The notes: generated by a model not told the origin, from the letters alone. A stretch of 64,000 nucleotides of DNA from Castellaniella sp035707805 (GCA_035707805.1 DASSTS010000019.1:62001-126000), one strand, 5' to 3'. Counted from the first letter of the stretch, positions 53,126 through 63,311 are shown. Numbers and translations are program-made.

Positions 53126-54829
53126 TCAGGCCGCCGCGGACACCCTGGCGGGCAGTTCCTTGCCGGCCGCCGCGTGGCGGTTGACGGCGCTCAGGATGGC
53201 CAGGAAGGAAGACGTCACGATGTCTTCGTGGATCCCCACCCCGTAGCCGCCCGCCTCGTCGCCGATGCGGATTTCCACGTAGGACGCGGCGCGGGTGTCC
53301 GTGCCGGTGCCGATGGCGTGTTCCTGGTAGTCCATGATGCGGGCCTCGATGCCCAGCGCATCCACGAAGGCCGAGATCGCGCCGTCGCCCTGGCCGGACA
53401 GGTGGCGGGTCTGGCCGTCGGCCTGGATCTCGACCTCGATCATGAACTGTTTCTGGCCGGTGGTCTTGGGGCTGCCGGTGATGCGGTGGCGCACCAGCGT
53501 CCAGGGCGTGTTGCGATGCAGGTATTCGGCCGCGAAGATCTCGAAGACGTCCTGGGGCGTGACCTCGCTGCCGGTTTCGTCGGTCACGCGCTGGATGGCG
53601 CGGCTGAACTCGATCTGCAGGCGGCGCGGCAGCGCCAGGCCGTGTTCGTGTTCCAGCAGGTAGGCGACGCCGCCCTTGCCGGACTGGCTGTTGACGCGGA
53701 TGACCGCGTCGTAGCTGCGGCCCAGGTCGGCCGGGTCGATGGGCAGGTAGGGGACTTCCCAGACCGCGTCGGCCTGCTGGACGGCGAAACCTTTCTTGAT
53801 GGCATCCTGGTGCGAGCCGGAAAAGGCCGTGAACACCAGATCGCCCACGTAGGGGTGGCGCGGATGCACGGGCAGCTGGTTGCAGTCCTCGACGCAGCGG
53901 CGGACCTCGTCGATGTCCGAGAAATCCAGGCCCGGATGCACGCCCTGGGTATAGAGGTTCAGGGCCAGCGTGACCAGGTCGACGTTGCCGGTGCGCTCGC
54001 CGTTGCCGAACAGGCAGCCTTCGATGCGGTCGGCGCCGGCCATGACGGCGAACTCGGCCGCCGCCACGGCGGTGCCACGGTCATTGTGCGGGTGGACGCT
54101 GAGGACGATCTTGTCGCGCTGGGCCAGGTTGCGGTGCATCCATTCGATCTGGTCGGCGTACAGATTGGGCGTGGTCGCCTCGATGGTGGCGGGCAGGTTC
54201 AGGATGATCTTGTCGCGGGCCGTCGGCTGCCAGGCCTCGACCACGGCATTGCAGACCTCCAGCGCGAATTCGGGTTCGGTCGTGCTGAAGACCTCGGGGG
54301 AATACTCGTAGCGCCAGTGGGTCTCGGGGTGCCGGGCGGTCTCCGCCTTGACGATCTTCGTGCCCTCGACGGCGATCTCGCGGACCTCGTCGCGGCTCAT
54401 GTTGAAGACGATCTTGCGGAAGGCCGGCGCGCAGGCGTTGTACATGTGCACGATGGCGTGCTTGGCGCCGGCCAGGGCCTGCACCGTGCGCGGGATGAGA
54501 TCGCCGCGCGCCTGGGTCAGGCCGATGATGGTGACGTCGTCGGGGATGCGGTTTTCCTCGACCAGCTTGCGCACGAAGTCGTAGTCGGTCTGGGATGCCG
54601 AGGGAAAGCCGACCTCGATTTCCTTGAAGCCGATCTTCACCAGCTGGTCGAAGAAGCGCAGCTTGCGGTCCACGCTCATGGGTTCGATCAGGGCCTGGTT
54701 GCCGTCGCGCAGGTCGGTGCTCATCCAGATGGGCGGCGTGGTGATGCGGCGGCTGGGCCAGGTGCGTTCGGCGTAGTCGCGCGTGAATGGGGCAAAGGGG
54801 ACGTATTTCGAGGCGGGGTTCTGGATCAT
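53126..54829 (-). CDS. leuA: 2-isopropylmalate synthase (long form)
   Basis: 567 residues. It condenses 2-oxoisovalerate with acetyl-CoA, the first committed step of leucine synthesis. It is the LeuA2 form (as in actinobacteria and many Burkholderiales): N-terminal extension, TIM barrel with STDLRDGNQALIEPM, GFKEIEVGFPSAS and the metal motif SVHPHNDRGTAVAAAE, then the C-terminal LeuA allosteric domain that binds leucine. The ATG at 54829 is the first residue of conserved MIQNPASKYVPF. No other leu genes adjoin it. A candidate leucine attenuator lies upstream (54905-55068). Confidence 0.95.
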   Translation of the reverse strand: MIQNPASKYVPFAPFTRDYAERTWPSRRITTPPIWMSTDLRDGNQALIEPMSVDRKLRFFDQLVKIGFKEIEVGFPSASQTDYDFVRKLVEENRIPDDVTIIGLTQARGDLIPRTVQALAGAKHAIVHMYNACAPAFRKIVFNMSRDEVREIAVEGTKIVKAETARHPETHWRYEYSPEVFSTTEPEFALEVCNAVVEAWQPTARDKIILNLPATIEATTPNLYADQIEWMHRNLAQRDKIVLSVHPHNDRGTAVAAAEFAVMAGADRIEGCLFGNGERTGNVDLVTLALNLYTQGVHPGLDFSDIDEVRRCVEDCNQLPVHPRHPYVGDLVFTAFSGSHQDAIKKGFAVQQADAVWEVPYLPIDPADLGRSYDAVIRVNSQSGKGGVAYLLEHEHGLALPRRLQIEFSRAIQRVTDETGSEVTPQDVFEIFAAEYLHRNTPWTLVRHRITGSPKTTGQKQFMIEVEIQADGQTRHLSGQGDGAISAFVDALGIEARIMDYQEHAIGTGTDTRAASYVEIRIGDEAGGYGVGIHEDIVTSSFLAILSAVNRHAAAGKELPARVSAAA

Positions 54830-54904
54830 GGCAATACCTGTCTGGGTTCTCGGTCCGGATCACGGACACTGGAGATCGCGGGGTCGCGAAAATGTGGCGA
54901 GAAA

Positions 54905-54942
54905 GGTTGCCGAACTGCCACGCGGCGCTAGGCCCGGCAACC
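54905..54942 (-). promoter_or_regulatory. Candidate leuA attenuator hairpin
   Basis: GGTTGCCG (minus strand; plus 54935-54942) pairs perfectly with CGGCAACC (plus 54905-54912), 8 bp. On the minus strand the stem is followed by TTTCT. The 5' arm overlaps the last codons of the leader peptide, just after its Leu run, as in attenuators where ribosome position decides whether the terminator forms. The T-run is weak, and I did not find a clear alternative antiterminator pairing. Confidence 0.5.
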
Positions 54943-55068
54943 GATCGCTAGCAGTAGGTCAGCAGACAGGGACAGCGGCAGGCGGGCGCAGGCCGCCAGG
55001 GGAGCGCGCACGAACCCGGCCGCAGGAGCCTGCGTCGGGACGAAGAAAGGTGCGCGTGAAATGTTCAT
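54928..55068 (-). CDS. Candidate leuA leader peptide (Leu-rich)
   Basis: A 46-residue open frame, ATG at 55068 to TAG at 54928, ending ARLPLSLSADLLLAIGCRA. Seven residues are Leu; the run at 38-40 uses CTA-CTG-CTA, and CTA is conspicuously rare in the surrounding genes. The codons just after the run form one arm of the 54905-54942 hairpin. The position 98 bases upstream of leuA, the Leu content and rare Leu codons fit translation-coupled attenuation by leucyl-tRNA supply. There is no good ribosome site before the ATG; a -10-like TATGTT (plus 55081-55086) would place transcription start almost at the ATG. Not proven. Confidence 0.6.
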   Translation of the reverse strand: MNISRAPFFVPTQAPAAGFVRAPLAACARLPLSLSADLLLAIGCRA

Positions 55069-55206
55069 AAGCTGAAGTCAAACATATTTTCGAGGTTTGC
55101 GCAAGTGTCAGGAAACGTTCAGCTTGGCACAATGCGGGCTTCATCCAACGTTTGCATCGACGTCCGGCGTGCGGGCCCGCGCCCCCGGCGGACCAGTGAG
55201 ATCACC

Positions 55207-56259
55207 ATGAATCGACAGGTTCTTCAGCTGGCTTCGGCCTACATGAGCGTCATCATCGGCGGGGGCTTCGCCTCGGGGCAGGAAGTCCTCCAGTTCTTCA
55301 CGCATTTCGGCATCTGGGGCGTGGGCGGCACCCTGGTGGCCGGCCTGCTGTTCACCTTCCTGGGCATGCAGGTGGCGCGCATCGGCACGCAGCTGCAGGC
55401 GCATTCCCACAAGGTCGTGCTCAATGCGGTCTTTGGCGACAAGGCCGGCGCGCTCGTGGACCTGGCCTTGATCTTCTTCCTGTTCGGCGTCGGGGTGGCG
55501 ATGCTGGCGGGCACCGGATCGCTGTTTCGCGAGCACCTGGGCCTGCCGCTGATCGCGGGCGGGCTGTTCATGGCCGTGCTGGTGTCGCTGACGCTGTGCC
55601 TGAACGTGCAGCGCATCGTCGACCTGATCAGCGCCGTGACGCCGCTGCTGCTGTGCCTGGTGATCGTGCTGGTCATCTACGCGCTGTTTCGCAGCGATGC
55701 GAGCCTGGAGGCGCTCAACGCCCTGGCCGCCGAACAGCAGGACCGCGCCGCGCCGAACTGGTTCCTGGGCGGGGTGCTCTATGCCTCGTTCAATATCGCG
55801 GTCGGCTTTCCGCTGCTGGCCGTGCTGTCGGGCGGCAGCCGCAACCTGCGCAACACGACGCGCGGCGGCGTGCTGGGCGGCCTGGGGCTGGGCGTGCTGA
55901 TCCTGCTGCTGAACGTCGGCCTGTTCGCCAACCTGGACCAGATCCAGGGCGCCGAGATGCCCACGGTCCTGCTGGCCAAGAGCCTCAATCCCTGGCTGGG
56001 CGTGCTGATGATGATCTCGCTGTGCTGCATGATCTACAGCACCGCCGTCGGCATGTTCTTCGCTTTCAGCGCGCGGTTTGCCGAACCCGAGACGCCGAAG
56101 TTCCGCCTGATCAGCGTGGCCTCGACCTTCGTCGGCCTGGGCCTGAGCTTTGCCGGGTTCACCACGCTGGTGGGCACCGTCTATCCCCTGCTGGGCTATC
56201 TGGGCATCGCCCTGATCCTGGGGGTGGCGGTCTACTGGTGGCGCCATCGCGGCGCCTGA
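55207..56259 (+). CDS. YkvI-type transporter-like membrane protein
   Basis: 350 residues with about ten hydrophobic segments. It starts MNRQVLQLASAYMSVIIGGGFASGQEVLQFF; the GGGFASGQE motif near the first helix is typical of the YkvI family, relatives of amino-acid-transporter folds. Substrate unknown. The ATG at 55207 is chosen because the upstream in-frame stretch overlaps the leuA promoter region and is not conserved-looking. Divergent from leuA. Confidence 0.82.
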   Translation: MNRQVLQLASAYMSVIIGGGFASGQEVLQFFTHFGIWGVGGTLVAGLLFTFLGMQVARIGTQLQAHSHKVVLNAVFGDKAGALVDLALIFFLFGVGVAMLAGTGSLFREHLGLPLIAGGLFMAVLVSLTLCLNVQRIVDLISAVTPLLLCLVIVLVIYALFRSDASLEALNALAAEQQDRAAPNWFLGGVLYASFNIAVGFPLLAVLSGGSRNLRNTTRGGVLGGLGLGVLILLLNVGLFANLDQIQGAEMPTVLLAKSLNPWLGVLMMISLCCMIYSTAVGMFFAFSARFAEPETPKFRLISVASTFVGLGLSFAGFTTLVGTVYPLLGYLGIALILGVAVYWWRHRGA

Positions 56260-56322
56260 ATCCGCTGCCCGCGGCCCCGGGGGAGCGGCCGCAGGGACGG
56301 CCTGCTGGCCAGGAGGGGCGTC

Positions 56323-56865
56323 TCAGCCGCGCTGGCGCGCGTGTTCCAGCACGGCCAGCTGGCGGGCGGCCTGTTGCAGGCGGGCCGAGCGTCCGGCCAT
56401 GAGTTCCTGGCGGGCCAGTTGCAGGTCGCCCACGCGCAGCGGCTCGTCGCGCGGCTGCCAGGCCCACAGCAGCACGTCCAGCGCCGGGGCCGACAGGCGG
56501 CTGGCCAACTGCTCGAACGAGGCCTCGTCGACCTGCTTGAGCCGCGCCCGGGCGAGGATCGCCCGCACCGTCTGGTAGACCACCCAGGCCAGGATGATGG
56601 TGCACAGGGCCACCAGCGCGCCCCAGAAATACGGGTTGTAGCGCTGCAGCAGCGCAGTGGCCTCCGCCCCCATGAGGTGGTTTCCGGCATAATCGATGCC
56701 ATTGCCAAACGCCAGCAGGCGGTTCAGCAGGTCATACCAGATCAGGGCCACCACCACGACCAGCGTGGCCGAGAGGATCTTGGCGGTGGCCGTCAGCTTG
56801 AGCAGAATCTTGTGCAGCAGGGCGGAATCCTGCCGGCTGGGGGTTTGGAGCGGTTCCTGTGTCAT
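56323..56865 (-). CDS. Small two-helix membrane protein of unknown function
   Basis: 180 residues starting MTQEPLQTPSRQDS. Two transmembrane segments lie at about 33-56 and 88-108, followed by a charged helical C-terminal domain (LKQVDEASFEQLASRL...LEHARQRG). I do not recognise the family. Its ATG codon (56865-56863) overlaps an ATG on the opposite strand, and its start is 20 bases from the rpoN start, so the two genes share a minimal divergent gap. Confidence 0.7.
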   Translation of the reverse strand: MTQEPLQTPSRQDSALLHKILLKLTATAKILSATLVVVVALIWYDLLNRLLAFGNGIDYAGNHLMGAEATALLQRYNPYFWGALVALCTIILAWVVYQTVRAILARARLKQVDEASFEQLASRLSAPALDVLLWAWQPRDEPLRVGDLQLARQELMAGRSARLQQAARQLAVLEHARQRG

Positions 56866-56884
56866 GGCCTTCAGTGAGTTGAGT

Positions 56885-58222
56885 ATGCGTTCGCAAGCTT
56901 CCCTGGAATTGGGACAGCACCAGCAATTGGCGCTGACGCCGCAGCTGCGCCAGGCTCTGAAGCTCTTGCAGTGCTCGACCCAGGAACTGGAACAGGAAAT
57001 CGCGCAGGCCGTCGCGGACAACCCCGTGCTGGAAATGGACGAGACCGCGCCGGATGCCTCGGCCCAGGCCGAGATGCTGGATCGCCATTGGGCGCAGCCC
57101 GCGCGCCAGGCTGTCACGGATGATATCCCGGAATCCCCGGCCTCGCAGAGCCTCGGTGATCATTTGTTGCAACAATTGCGCACCACCCGGGCCAGTCTCC
57201 GGGACCAGGCGCTGGTGGCCGTGTTGATCGGCGAACTGGACGAAAGAGGCTATCTGGAATTCGATCCCGCCGCCGATGCCGCCGCGCTGCCCGACGACTG
57301 GGACGTGCAGGAGGACGAATGGCGAACCGCGCTGCGGCTGCTGCAGTCCTTCGACCCGGCTGGGGTGGGCGCCCGCGACCTGCCCGAGTGCCTGCGCCTG
57401 CAACTGCGGGCGCGCGCCTCGGACTGGCCGCCCGACGTCCTGGACTGCGCTTTGCGCCTGACGCGCTGCCTGGAAGACCTGGGGGCCGGCCGCTGGGGGC
57501 GCCTGTGCGAGGCCCTGGGCTGTGACCGCGCCTTGCTGGACGCCGCCCACCACGCCTTGCTGCGCCTGGATCCGCACCCGCTCAGCGCCTGGCACGACGA
57601 CGCCACCTGCTATGTCGTGCCGGACGTCCTGTTCCATCGCGCCGGCGCGCGCTGGGCCGCCAGCCTGAATCCCGCCCTGGAGCCGCGCCTGCGCATCGAC
57701 GCCGGCCTGGCCGCCCAGCTTGAATCCAGCGATGTCCCGGTCCTGCGCGACCAGGTGCGCGGCGCGCGGCAGCTGATCCAGCAGTTGGGGCAGCGGCGTC
57801 AGACCATCCTTCGGGTGGCCGATTTCATCGCCGTGCATCAGCGCGCGTTCCTGGACCAGGGCGACGCCGCCCTGCGGCCCCTGGTGCTGCGAGAGGTCGC
57901 CCAGGCGCTGGAGCTGCACGAATCCACCATCTCGCGCGCGACGCGCATGAAGTACGCCCAGACGCCGTGGGGGGTCTACGAACTGAAGCATTTCTTCGGC
58001 GCGGGCGTGCAGACCGCCTCTGGCGAAGACGCTTCCGCGCGAGCCATCCAGGCGGTCATGCGCTCGCTGCTGGACGCCGAGCCGGCCGGCAAACCGCTGT
58101 CCGACATGCGGCTGGCCCAGCTGCTGGCCGACCAGGGCTACGTCATCGCCCGCCGCACGGTGGCGAAATACCGGGAGGCCATGGGCGTGCCGGTGGCCAG
58201 CCTGAGAAAGGCGCATGCCTGA
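56885..58222 (+). CDS. rpoN: RNA polymerase sigma-54 factor
   Basis: 445 residues; E. coli RpoN has 477. Region I is MRSQASLELGQHQQLALTPQLRQALKLL, and the acidic Region II linker is very short. The core-binding domain, the helix-turn-helix (EVAQALELHESTISRATRMKY) and the RpoN box ARRTVAKYRE near 422 are intact, so it should recognise -24/-12 promoters. An ATG at 56864 would add seven residues. There is no lptB or hpf neighbour, unlike the common rpoN locus. bfd follows after 44 bases. Confidence 0.92.
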   Translation: MRSQASLELGQHQQLALTPQLRQALKLLQCSTQELEQEIAQAVADNPVLEMDETAPDASAQAEMLDRHWAQPARQAVTDDIPESPASQSLGDHLLQQLRTTRASLRDQALVAVLIGELDERGYLEFDPAADAAALPDDWDVQEDEWRTALRLLQSFDPAGVGARDLPECLRLQLRARASDWPPDVLDCALRLTRCLEDLGAGRWGRLCEALGCDRALLDAAHHALLRLDPHPLSAWHDDATCYVVPDVLFHRAGARWAASLNPALEPRLRIDAGLAAQLESSDVPVLRDQVRGARQLIQQLGQRRQTILRVADFIAVHQRAFLDQGDAALRPLVLREVAQALELHESTISRATRMKYAQTPWGVYELKHFFGAGVQTASGEDASARAIQAVMRSLLDAEPAGKPLSDMRLAQLLADQGYVIARRTVAKYREAMGVPVASLRKAHA

Positions 58223-58262
58223 TTGTTGCGAAAAAACGCTTGTCATTCAAATGAAGAAGGAT

Positions 58263-58281
58263 GATAATGATTCGCATGTAT
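58263..58281 (+). promoter_or_regulatory. Fur-box-like site over the bfd start
   Basis: GATAATGATTCGCATGTAT matches 12 of 19 positions of the Fur consensus, including the full first nine bases GATAATGAT and the central CAT. It overlaps the bfd start region, a usual position for iron-dependent repression. Bfd genes are Fur-regulated in other proteobacteria. Confidence 0.5.
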
Positions 58282-58530
58282 ATTTGTGTATGCAATGCGA
58301 TCAGCGAGCGTCAGCTGCAGGAAGCCGTCTCCCAAGGGGCGGCCGACCTCAGCGACCTGCAGGCCCAGTTGGGCGTCGCGACCTGCTGCGGCCACTGCGC
58401 CGAGACTGCCACCGACTATCTGCCGGGCGGGCGCTACGCGACCGATTCCGTCCCGGCGCCGGCCGTGGCGCCCGACCGCGTCGTGCAGGCGCCGCTGCTG
58501 AGCAGCACCGAGATCCGGCGCGTGGCCTGA
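58267..58530 (+). CDS. bfd: Bacterioferritin-associated ferredoxin
   Basis: 87 residues. A [2Fe-2S] protein that reduces bacterioferritin to release stored iron. Cluster ligands are C7 and C9 (YICVCNAIS) and C41 and C44 (in CCGHC); an extra Cys lies at 40. E. coli Bfd is 64 residues; this one has a Pro/Ala-rich tail of about 25 residues. The ATG at 58267 is set 6 bases after AGAAGG; ATGs at 58261 and 58276 are alternatives, the last giving the canonical MYICVCN start. Confidence 0.9.
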   Translation: MIRMYICVCNAISERQLQEAVSQGAADLSDLQAQLGVATCCGHCAETATDYLPGGRYATDSVPAPAVAPDRVVQAPLLSSTEIRRVA

Positions 58531-58552
58531 GCCCGCCGCAGCCCCCGAGTCT

Positions 58553-58600
58553 CCCCGTCTTGCGGACGGGGCCGGGAGCGTTTTGCCGTCCGGGGCTCCC
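58553..58600 (+). other. Tandem hairpins between bfd and bfr
   Basis: CCCCGTC (58553-58559) pairs with GACGGGG (58565-58571), and GGGAGC (58574-58579) pairs with GCTCCC (58595-58600), with GTTTTG between. The first could terminate bfd transcripts or both could fold in the bfr leader. It occupies most of the 144-bp gap. Confidence 0.4.
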
Positions 58601-58674
58601 GCACTGCGTCTCATGGTGGTAGGCTAATGGCTTGCAGCCCGCGCCGATGCGGGCCGTTTCCCCGGGAGGCGACC

Positions 58675-59139
58675 ATGAAAGGCGACAAGACCGTCATTCA
58701 ATACCTGAACCAGCAGCTCAAGAACGAGCTGTCCGCCATCAACCAGTATTTCCTGCATGCGCGCATGCTGCGCCATTGGGGCTACGAGAAACTGGGCCAG
58801 CACGAATACGACGAATCCATCGGCGAGATGAAGCACGCCGACCTGCTGATCCAGCGCATCTTCATGCTGGACGGCCTGCCCAACCTGCAGGACCTGCACA
58901 AGCTGCTGATCGGCGAGACCGTGCCCGAGATCCTGTCCTGCGACCTGCGCCTGGAATCCGCCGCGCAGGCCACCGTGAAAGAGGCGATGCAGTACTGCGA
59001 ATCGGTGCAGGACTACACCTCGCGCGACCTGTTCCAGACCATCCTGAACGACACCGAGGAACATATCGACTGGCTGGAGACCCAGCTGGGCCTGGTCGAG
59101 CAGGTGGGCTTGCAGAACTACCTGCAGTCGCAGGTCTGA
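58675..59139 (+). CDS. bfr: Bacterioferritin
   Basis: 154-residue iron-storage protein forming a 24-mer cage. Ferroxidase ligands E18, E51, H54, E94, E127 and H130 positions and Y25 are present, and the haem-ligand Met is at 52 (GEMKHADLL), so this is a haem-binding Bfr and not plain ferritin. The ATG at 58675 follows GGGAGG. It lies 144 bases after bfd. Confidence 0.94.
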   Translation: MKGDKTVIQYLNQQLKNELSAINQYFLHARMLRHWGYEKLGQHEYDESIGEMKHADLLIQRIFMLDGLPNLQDLHKLLIGETVPEILSCDLRLESAAQATVKEAMQYCESVQDYTSRDLFQTILNDTEEHIDWLETQLGLVEQVGLQNYLQSQV

Positions 59140-59166
59140 TCCGCCCGGGCCGGGCGCCCGCATGCA

Positions 59167-59202
59167 AAAAGGCCGCCGCTCCGGATGGGGCGGCGGCCTT
59201 TT
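59167..59202. terminator. Bidirectional terminator between bfr and the minus-strand gene
   Basis: A 13-bp perfect stem (59167-59179 / 59190-59202) with GGCCGCCGC core. AAAA precedes it and TTTT ends it, so T-runs follow on both strands. A strong intrinsic terminator for bfr and the gene at 59216-59839. Confidence 0.88.
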
Positions 59203-59215
59203 CTATGCGGCAGGT

Positions 59216-59839
59216 TCAGCGTTTGGCCGGGCAGTCCGCGGCCTTGCCCCAGGCCTGGTGGGGCTCGCAGTATTTGTTGCGGGCCGCCCAGGCGCACGAG
59301 GGCCGGGAAAAGAAGCCCAGCGCCTCGCAGGCCTTGAGTTCGGCCTGGAAAGCCGCCTGCCAGTTCGCGCCGCCCACGGCCGCCCCGGGCTCGGGCGGCG
59401 GGGGCGGGGGCGGCACGTCGATGGGCTGCACCGGCTGGCTGCTGACCAGGGTGCCCACGTTGGCGATGCCCTGCAATCCGGTGTCGTCCTGCTGGCCCTG
59501 GGCCGCCAGCGCGATGGCCTCGTCCATGCTGATCGTGGTCGTGGCCAGTGCGATGGGGCGGTGCTCGTCCATCAGGGGCTTGGCCTGCAGCTGCCAGTCG
59601 ACGGGCGGCGGCAGGCTGGGCACGCCCTGGCGGCCGTCGGACAGCGGTTGGGGCGCCGAGGCGACGAAGGGCTTGCCGTTGGCGTCGAGCACAGGGGTGT
59701 CGCTGAGCTCGGCCGGCGGTTCGGGTTTCTGCGCCTGGGCCGGGCTGTGGACGATCAGCCAGTCGCCCAGCCGCAACCCGCCCCAGGCCGAGGCACCGGC
59801 CGCAAGCACGAGAATGGCAACAATCAGACGCCAGGACAT
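59216..59839 (-). CDS. Membrane-anchored protein with Cys-rich C terminus, unknown function
   Basis: 207 residues. One hydrophobic segment at about 4-24 (an uncleaved anchor or signal peptide), a Pro-rich middle with a run of seven prolines (VPPPPPPPEP), and a C-terminal module with four Cys in CEALGFFSRPSC and NKYCEP...DCP. Periplasmic location with disulfides is likely. The C-terminal Cys/Trp/Gly pattern looks conserved-domain-like, but I cannot name the family. It follows prfC on the same strand, 57 bases away. Confidence 0.72.
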   Translation of the reverse strand: MSWRLIVAILVLAAGASAWGGLRLGDWLIVHSPAQAQKPEPPAELSDTPVLDANGKPFVASAPQPLSDGRQGVPSLPPPVDWQLQAKPLMDEHRPIALATTTISMDEAIALAAQGQQDDTGLQGIANVGTLVSSQPVQPIDVPPPPPPPEPGAAVGGANWQAAFQAELKACEALGFFSRPSCAWAARNKYCEPHQAWGKAADCPAKR

Positions 59840-59896
59840 GGGCGGATTCCTTCGTCGGTCAATGCAGTCAACCTCGCCATTGTATCGGATGCCGCT

Positions 59897-61504
<1,608 letters not shown>

Positions 61505-61586
61505 GGGCAGTGCGGGGGCGGATGTCGGTGGATGGGACTCGGTGTGGCCGGGCCGAAGACGGCCCGGCGGTGTGGGAGGCGGTCGT

Positions 61587-63026
61587 TCAGCCGGCGGATT
61601 TGTTCAGCAATGCGCCGGCGCGCGGACCCTGGGACCGCGAATCGCGGCGGGCGGCGCCCGAGCCGGCGGGCCGGGCGGGATGGCCGCCCTGGGGGCGGGA
61701 TGCGTCGCGACGGCCTTCCGCGCCCTGGCGGGATTCGCCGCCCGGGCCGCGCCGGCCGTCCCTGGGGGCGCCGGCCGGACGCCGCGCGCCGCCGCGTCCG
61801 GCGGGAGCGCCGTCCTGCAGGCGCGCCAGCGCGCGCTGCTCGCGGGCGTCGGGCGCGGAATCCGCGGTCACCATGGCGCGCGGGTTCCAGCCTTCGACCA
61901 CGATGGGCTCGATGGTCTGCTTGGTCAGGCGCTCGATGGCCCGCAGCAGCTTGATCTCGGACTGGTCCACCAGCGACAGGGCGGACCCGGTGCTGCCGGC
62001 GCGGCCCGTGCGGCCAATGCGGTGCACGTAGTCTTCCGGCACGTTGGGCAGCTCGAAATTGACGACCTGGGGCAGTTGATCGATGTCCAGGCCCCGGGCG
62101 GCGATGTCGGTGGCGACCAGCACGGCGACCTTGCCGTCCTTGAAGCCGGACAGGGCCTTGGTGCGGGCGGCCTGGCTCTTGTTGCCGTGGATCGCGGCGG
62201 CCTTCAGGCCGTCCTTCACCAGTTTCTCGGCCAGGCGGTTGGCGCCGTGCTTGGTGCGCGTGAACACCAGCACCTGGTGCCAGCCGCTTTCGCGGATGAT
62301 GTGGCTGAGCAAGTCGCGCTTGTGGGCCTGGTCGGTCATCACCACCTGCTGGCTGACCAGTTCGGACGTGGTGTTGCGCCGCGCCACCGAGACCTCGCCC
62401 GGATTGCGCAGGATGCCCTGCGCCAGGCTGCGGATCTCGTCCGAGAACGTGGCGGAGAACAGCAGGTTCTGGCGCTTGGCCGGCAGCAGCTTGAGCACGC
62501 GGCGGATGTCGTGGATGAAGCCCATGTCCAGCATGCGGTCGGCCTCGTCCAGGACGAGGATCTCGACGCCGGAGAGGTCCAGCGTCTTTTGCTGGGCATG
62601 GTCCAGCAGGCGGCCGGGGGTCGCCACCAGGATGTCCAGCGGCTTTTTCAGGGCGCTGATCTGCGGGTTGATGTTGACCCCGCCGAACATCACCATGGAC
62701 CGGATCCGGGTGTGCTGGCTGTACAGGCGCACGGATTCCTCGACCTGGGCGGTGAGCTCGCGGGTGGGCGTCAGCACCAGCACGCGCGGGCGGCCGGCCT
62801 TCTGGGCGGCGGCCGGGTTCTGGATCAGGTAGTGCAGGATGGGCAGCGTGAAGCCGGCCGTCTTGCCGGTGCCCGTCTGGGCGGCGGCCAGCAAGTCGCC
62901 GCCTTCCATGACGCGCGGAATGGCCTGCGCCTGGATCGGGGTGGGATGGGTGTAGCCCGCGTCGTGAACGGCGCGCAGCAGAGGCTCTGCCAGGCCCAGC
63001 GAGGCAAAGGTAATGGAAGTATCCAA
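61587..63026 (-). CDS. rhlE: DEAD-box RNA helicase, RhlE-type
   Basis: 479 residues. The Q motif is PTPIQAQAIP, motif I AQTGTGKT, motif II VLDEADRMLDMGF, motif III SAT, and motif VI HRIGRTGRAG. The last 75 or so residues are an Arg/Gly-rich basic tail, as in RhlE proteins, for RNA contact. It starts at 63026 (MDTSITFASLGL). The 285-bp gap to lemA gives it a long potential leader. Confidence 0.9.
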   Translation of the reverse strand: MDTSITFASLGLAEPLLRAVHDAGYTHPTPIQAQAIPRVMEGGDLLAAAQTGTGKTAGFTLPILHYLIQNPAAAQKAGRPRVLVLTPTRELTAQVEESVRLYSQHTRIRSMVMFGGVNINPQISALKKPLDILVATPGRLLDHAQQKTLDLSGVEILVLDEADRMLDMGFIHDIRRVLKLLPAKRQNLLFSATFSDEIRSLAQGILRNPGEVSVARRNTTSELVSQQVVMTDQAHKRDLLSHIIRESGWHQVLVFTRTKHGANRLAEKLVKDGLKAAAIHGNKSQAARTKALSGFKDGKVAVLVATDIAARGLDIDQLPQVVNFELPNVPEDYVHRIGRTGRAGSTGSALSLVDQSEIKLLRAIERLTKQTIEPIVVEGWNPRAMVTADSAPDAREQRALARLQDGAPAGRGGARRPAGAPRDGRRGPGGESRQGAEGRRDASRPQGGHPARPAGSGAARRDSRSQGPRAGALLNKSAG

Positions 63027-63253
63027 GGATATGACTCCAGCGACCGCCTATCGCTCGAGTCGAGAGATACCAATCGAGGCCGACGAATGAAAAGGTCTGG
63101 GAAAATGCCGCCGGCCGGACCGCGGACCGATGAACGGAGCGCCCGGGGGGCGCGTTCGGGTCCGGGGAGGAAAGCCGGGGAATGCCGCGCAGCGACTGGT
63201 AATTTGCGCGAAAGGCTGGATTATAGCGTGTCAGGGGTTTCGCGGGGGACTGT

Positions 63254-63276
63254 CGTGGCGGCGGCGGACTTTCTAC
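63254..63276 (+). promoter_or_regulatory. Possible lemA promoter
   Basis: TACAAT at 63271-63276 matches the -10 consensus at five of six positions; the upstream -35 region is GC-rich and poor. It lies 36 bases before the lemA start. Confidence 0.35.
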
Positions 63277-63311
63277 AATACGGCTTCCTGATACCGCTCG
63301 ACGAGGTCCGC

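Noticed and set aside
54959..55144. A 61-residue minus-strand frame upstream of leuA
   Set aside because: It overlaps the Leu-rich leader in another frame, has no Leu run or ribosome site, and ends without relation to the hairpin.
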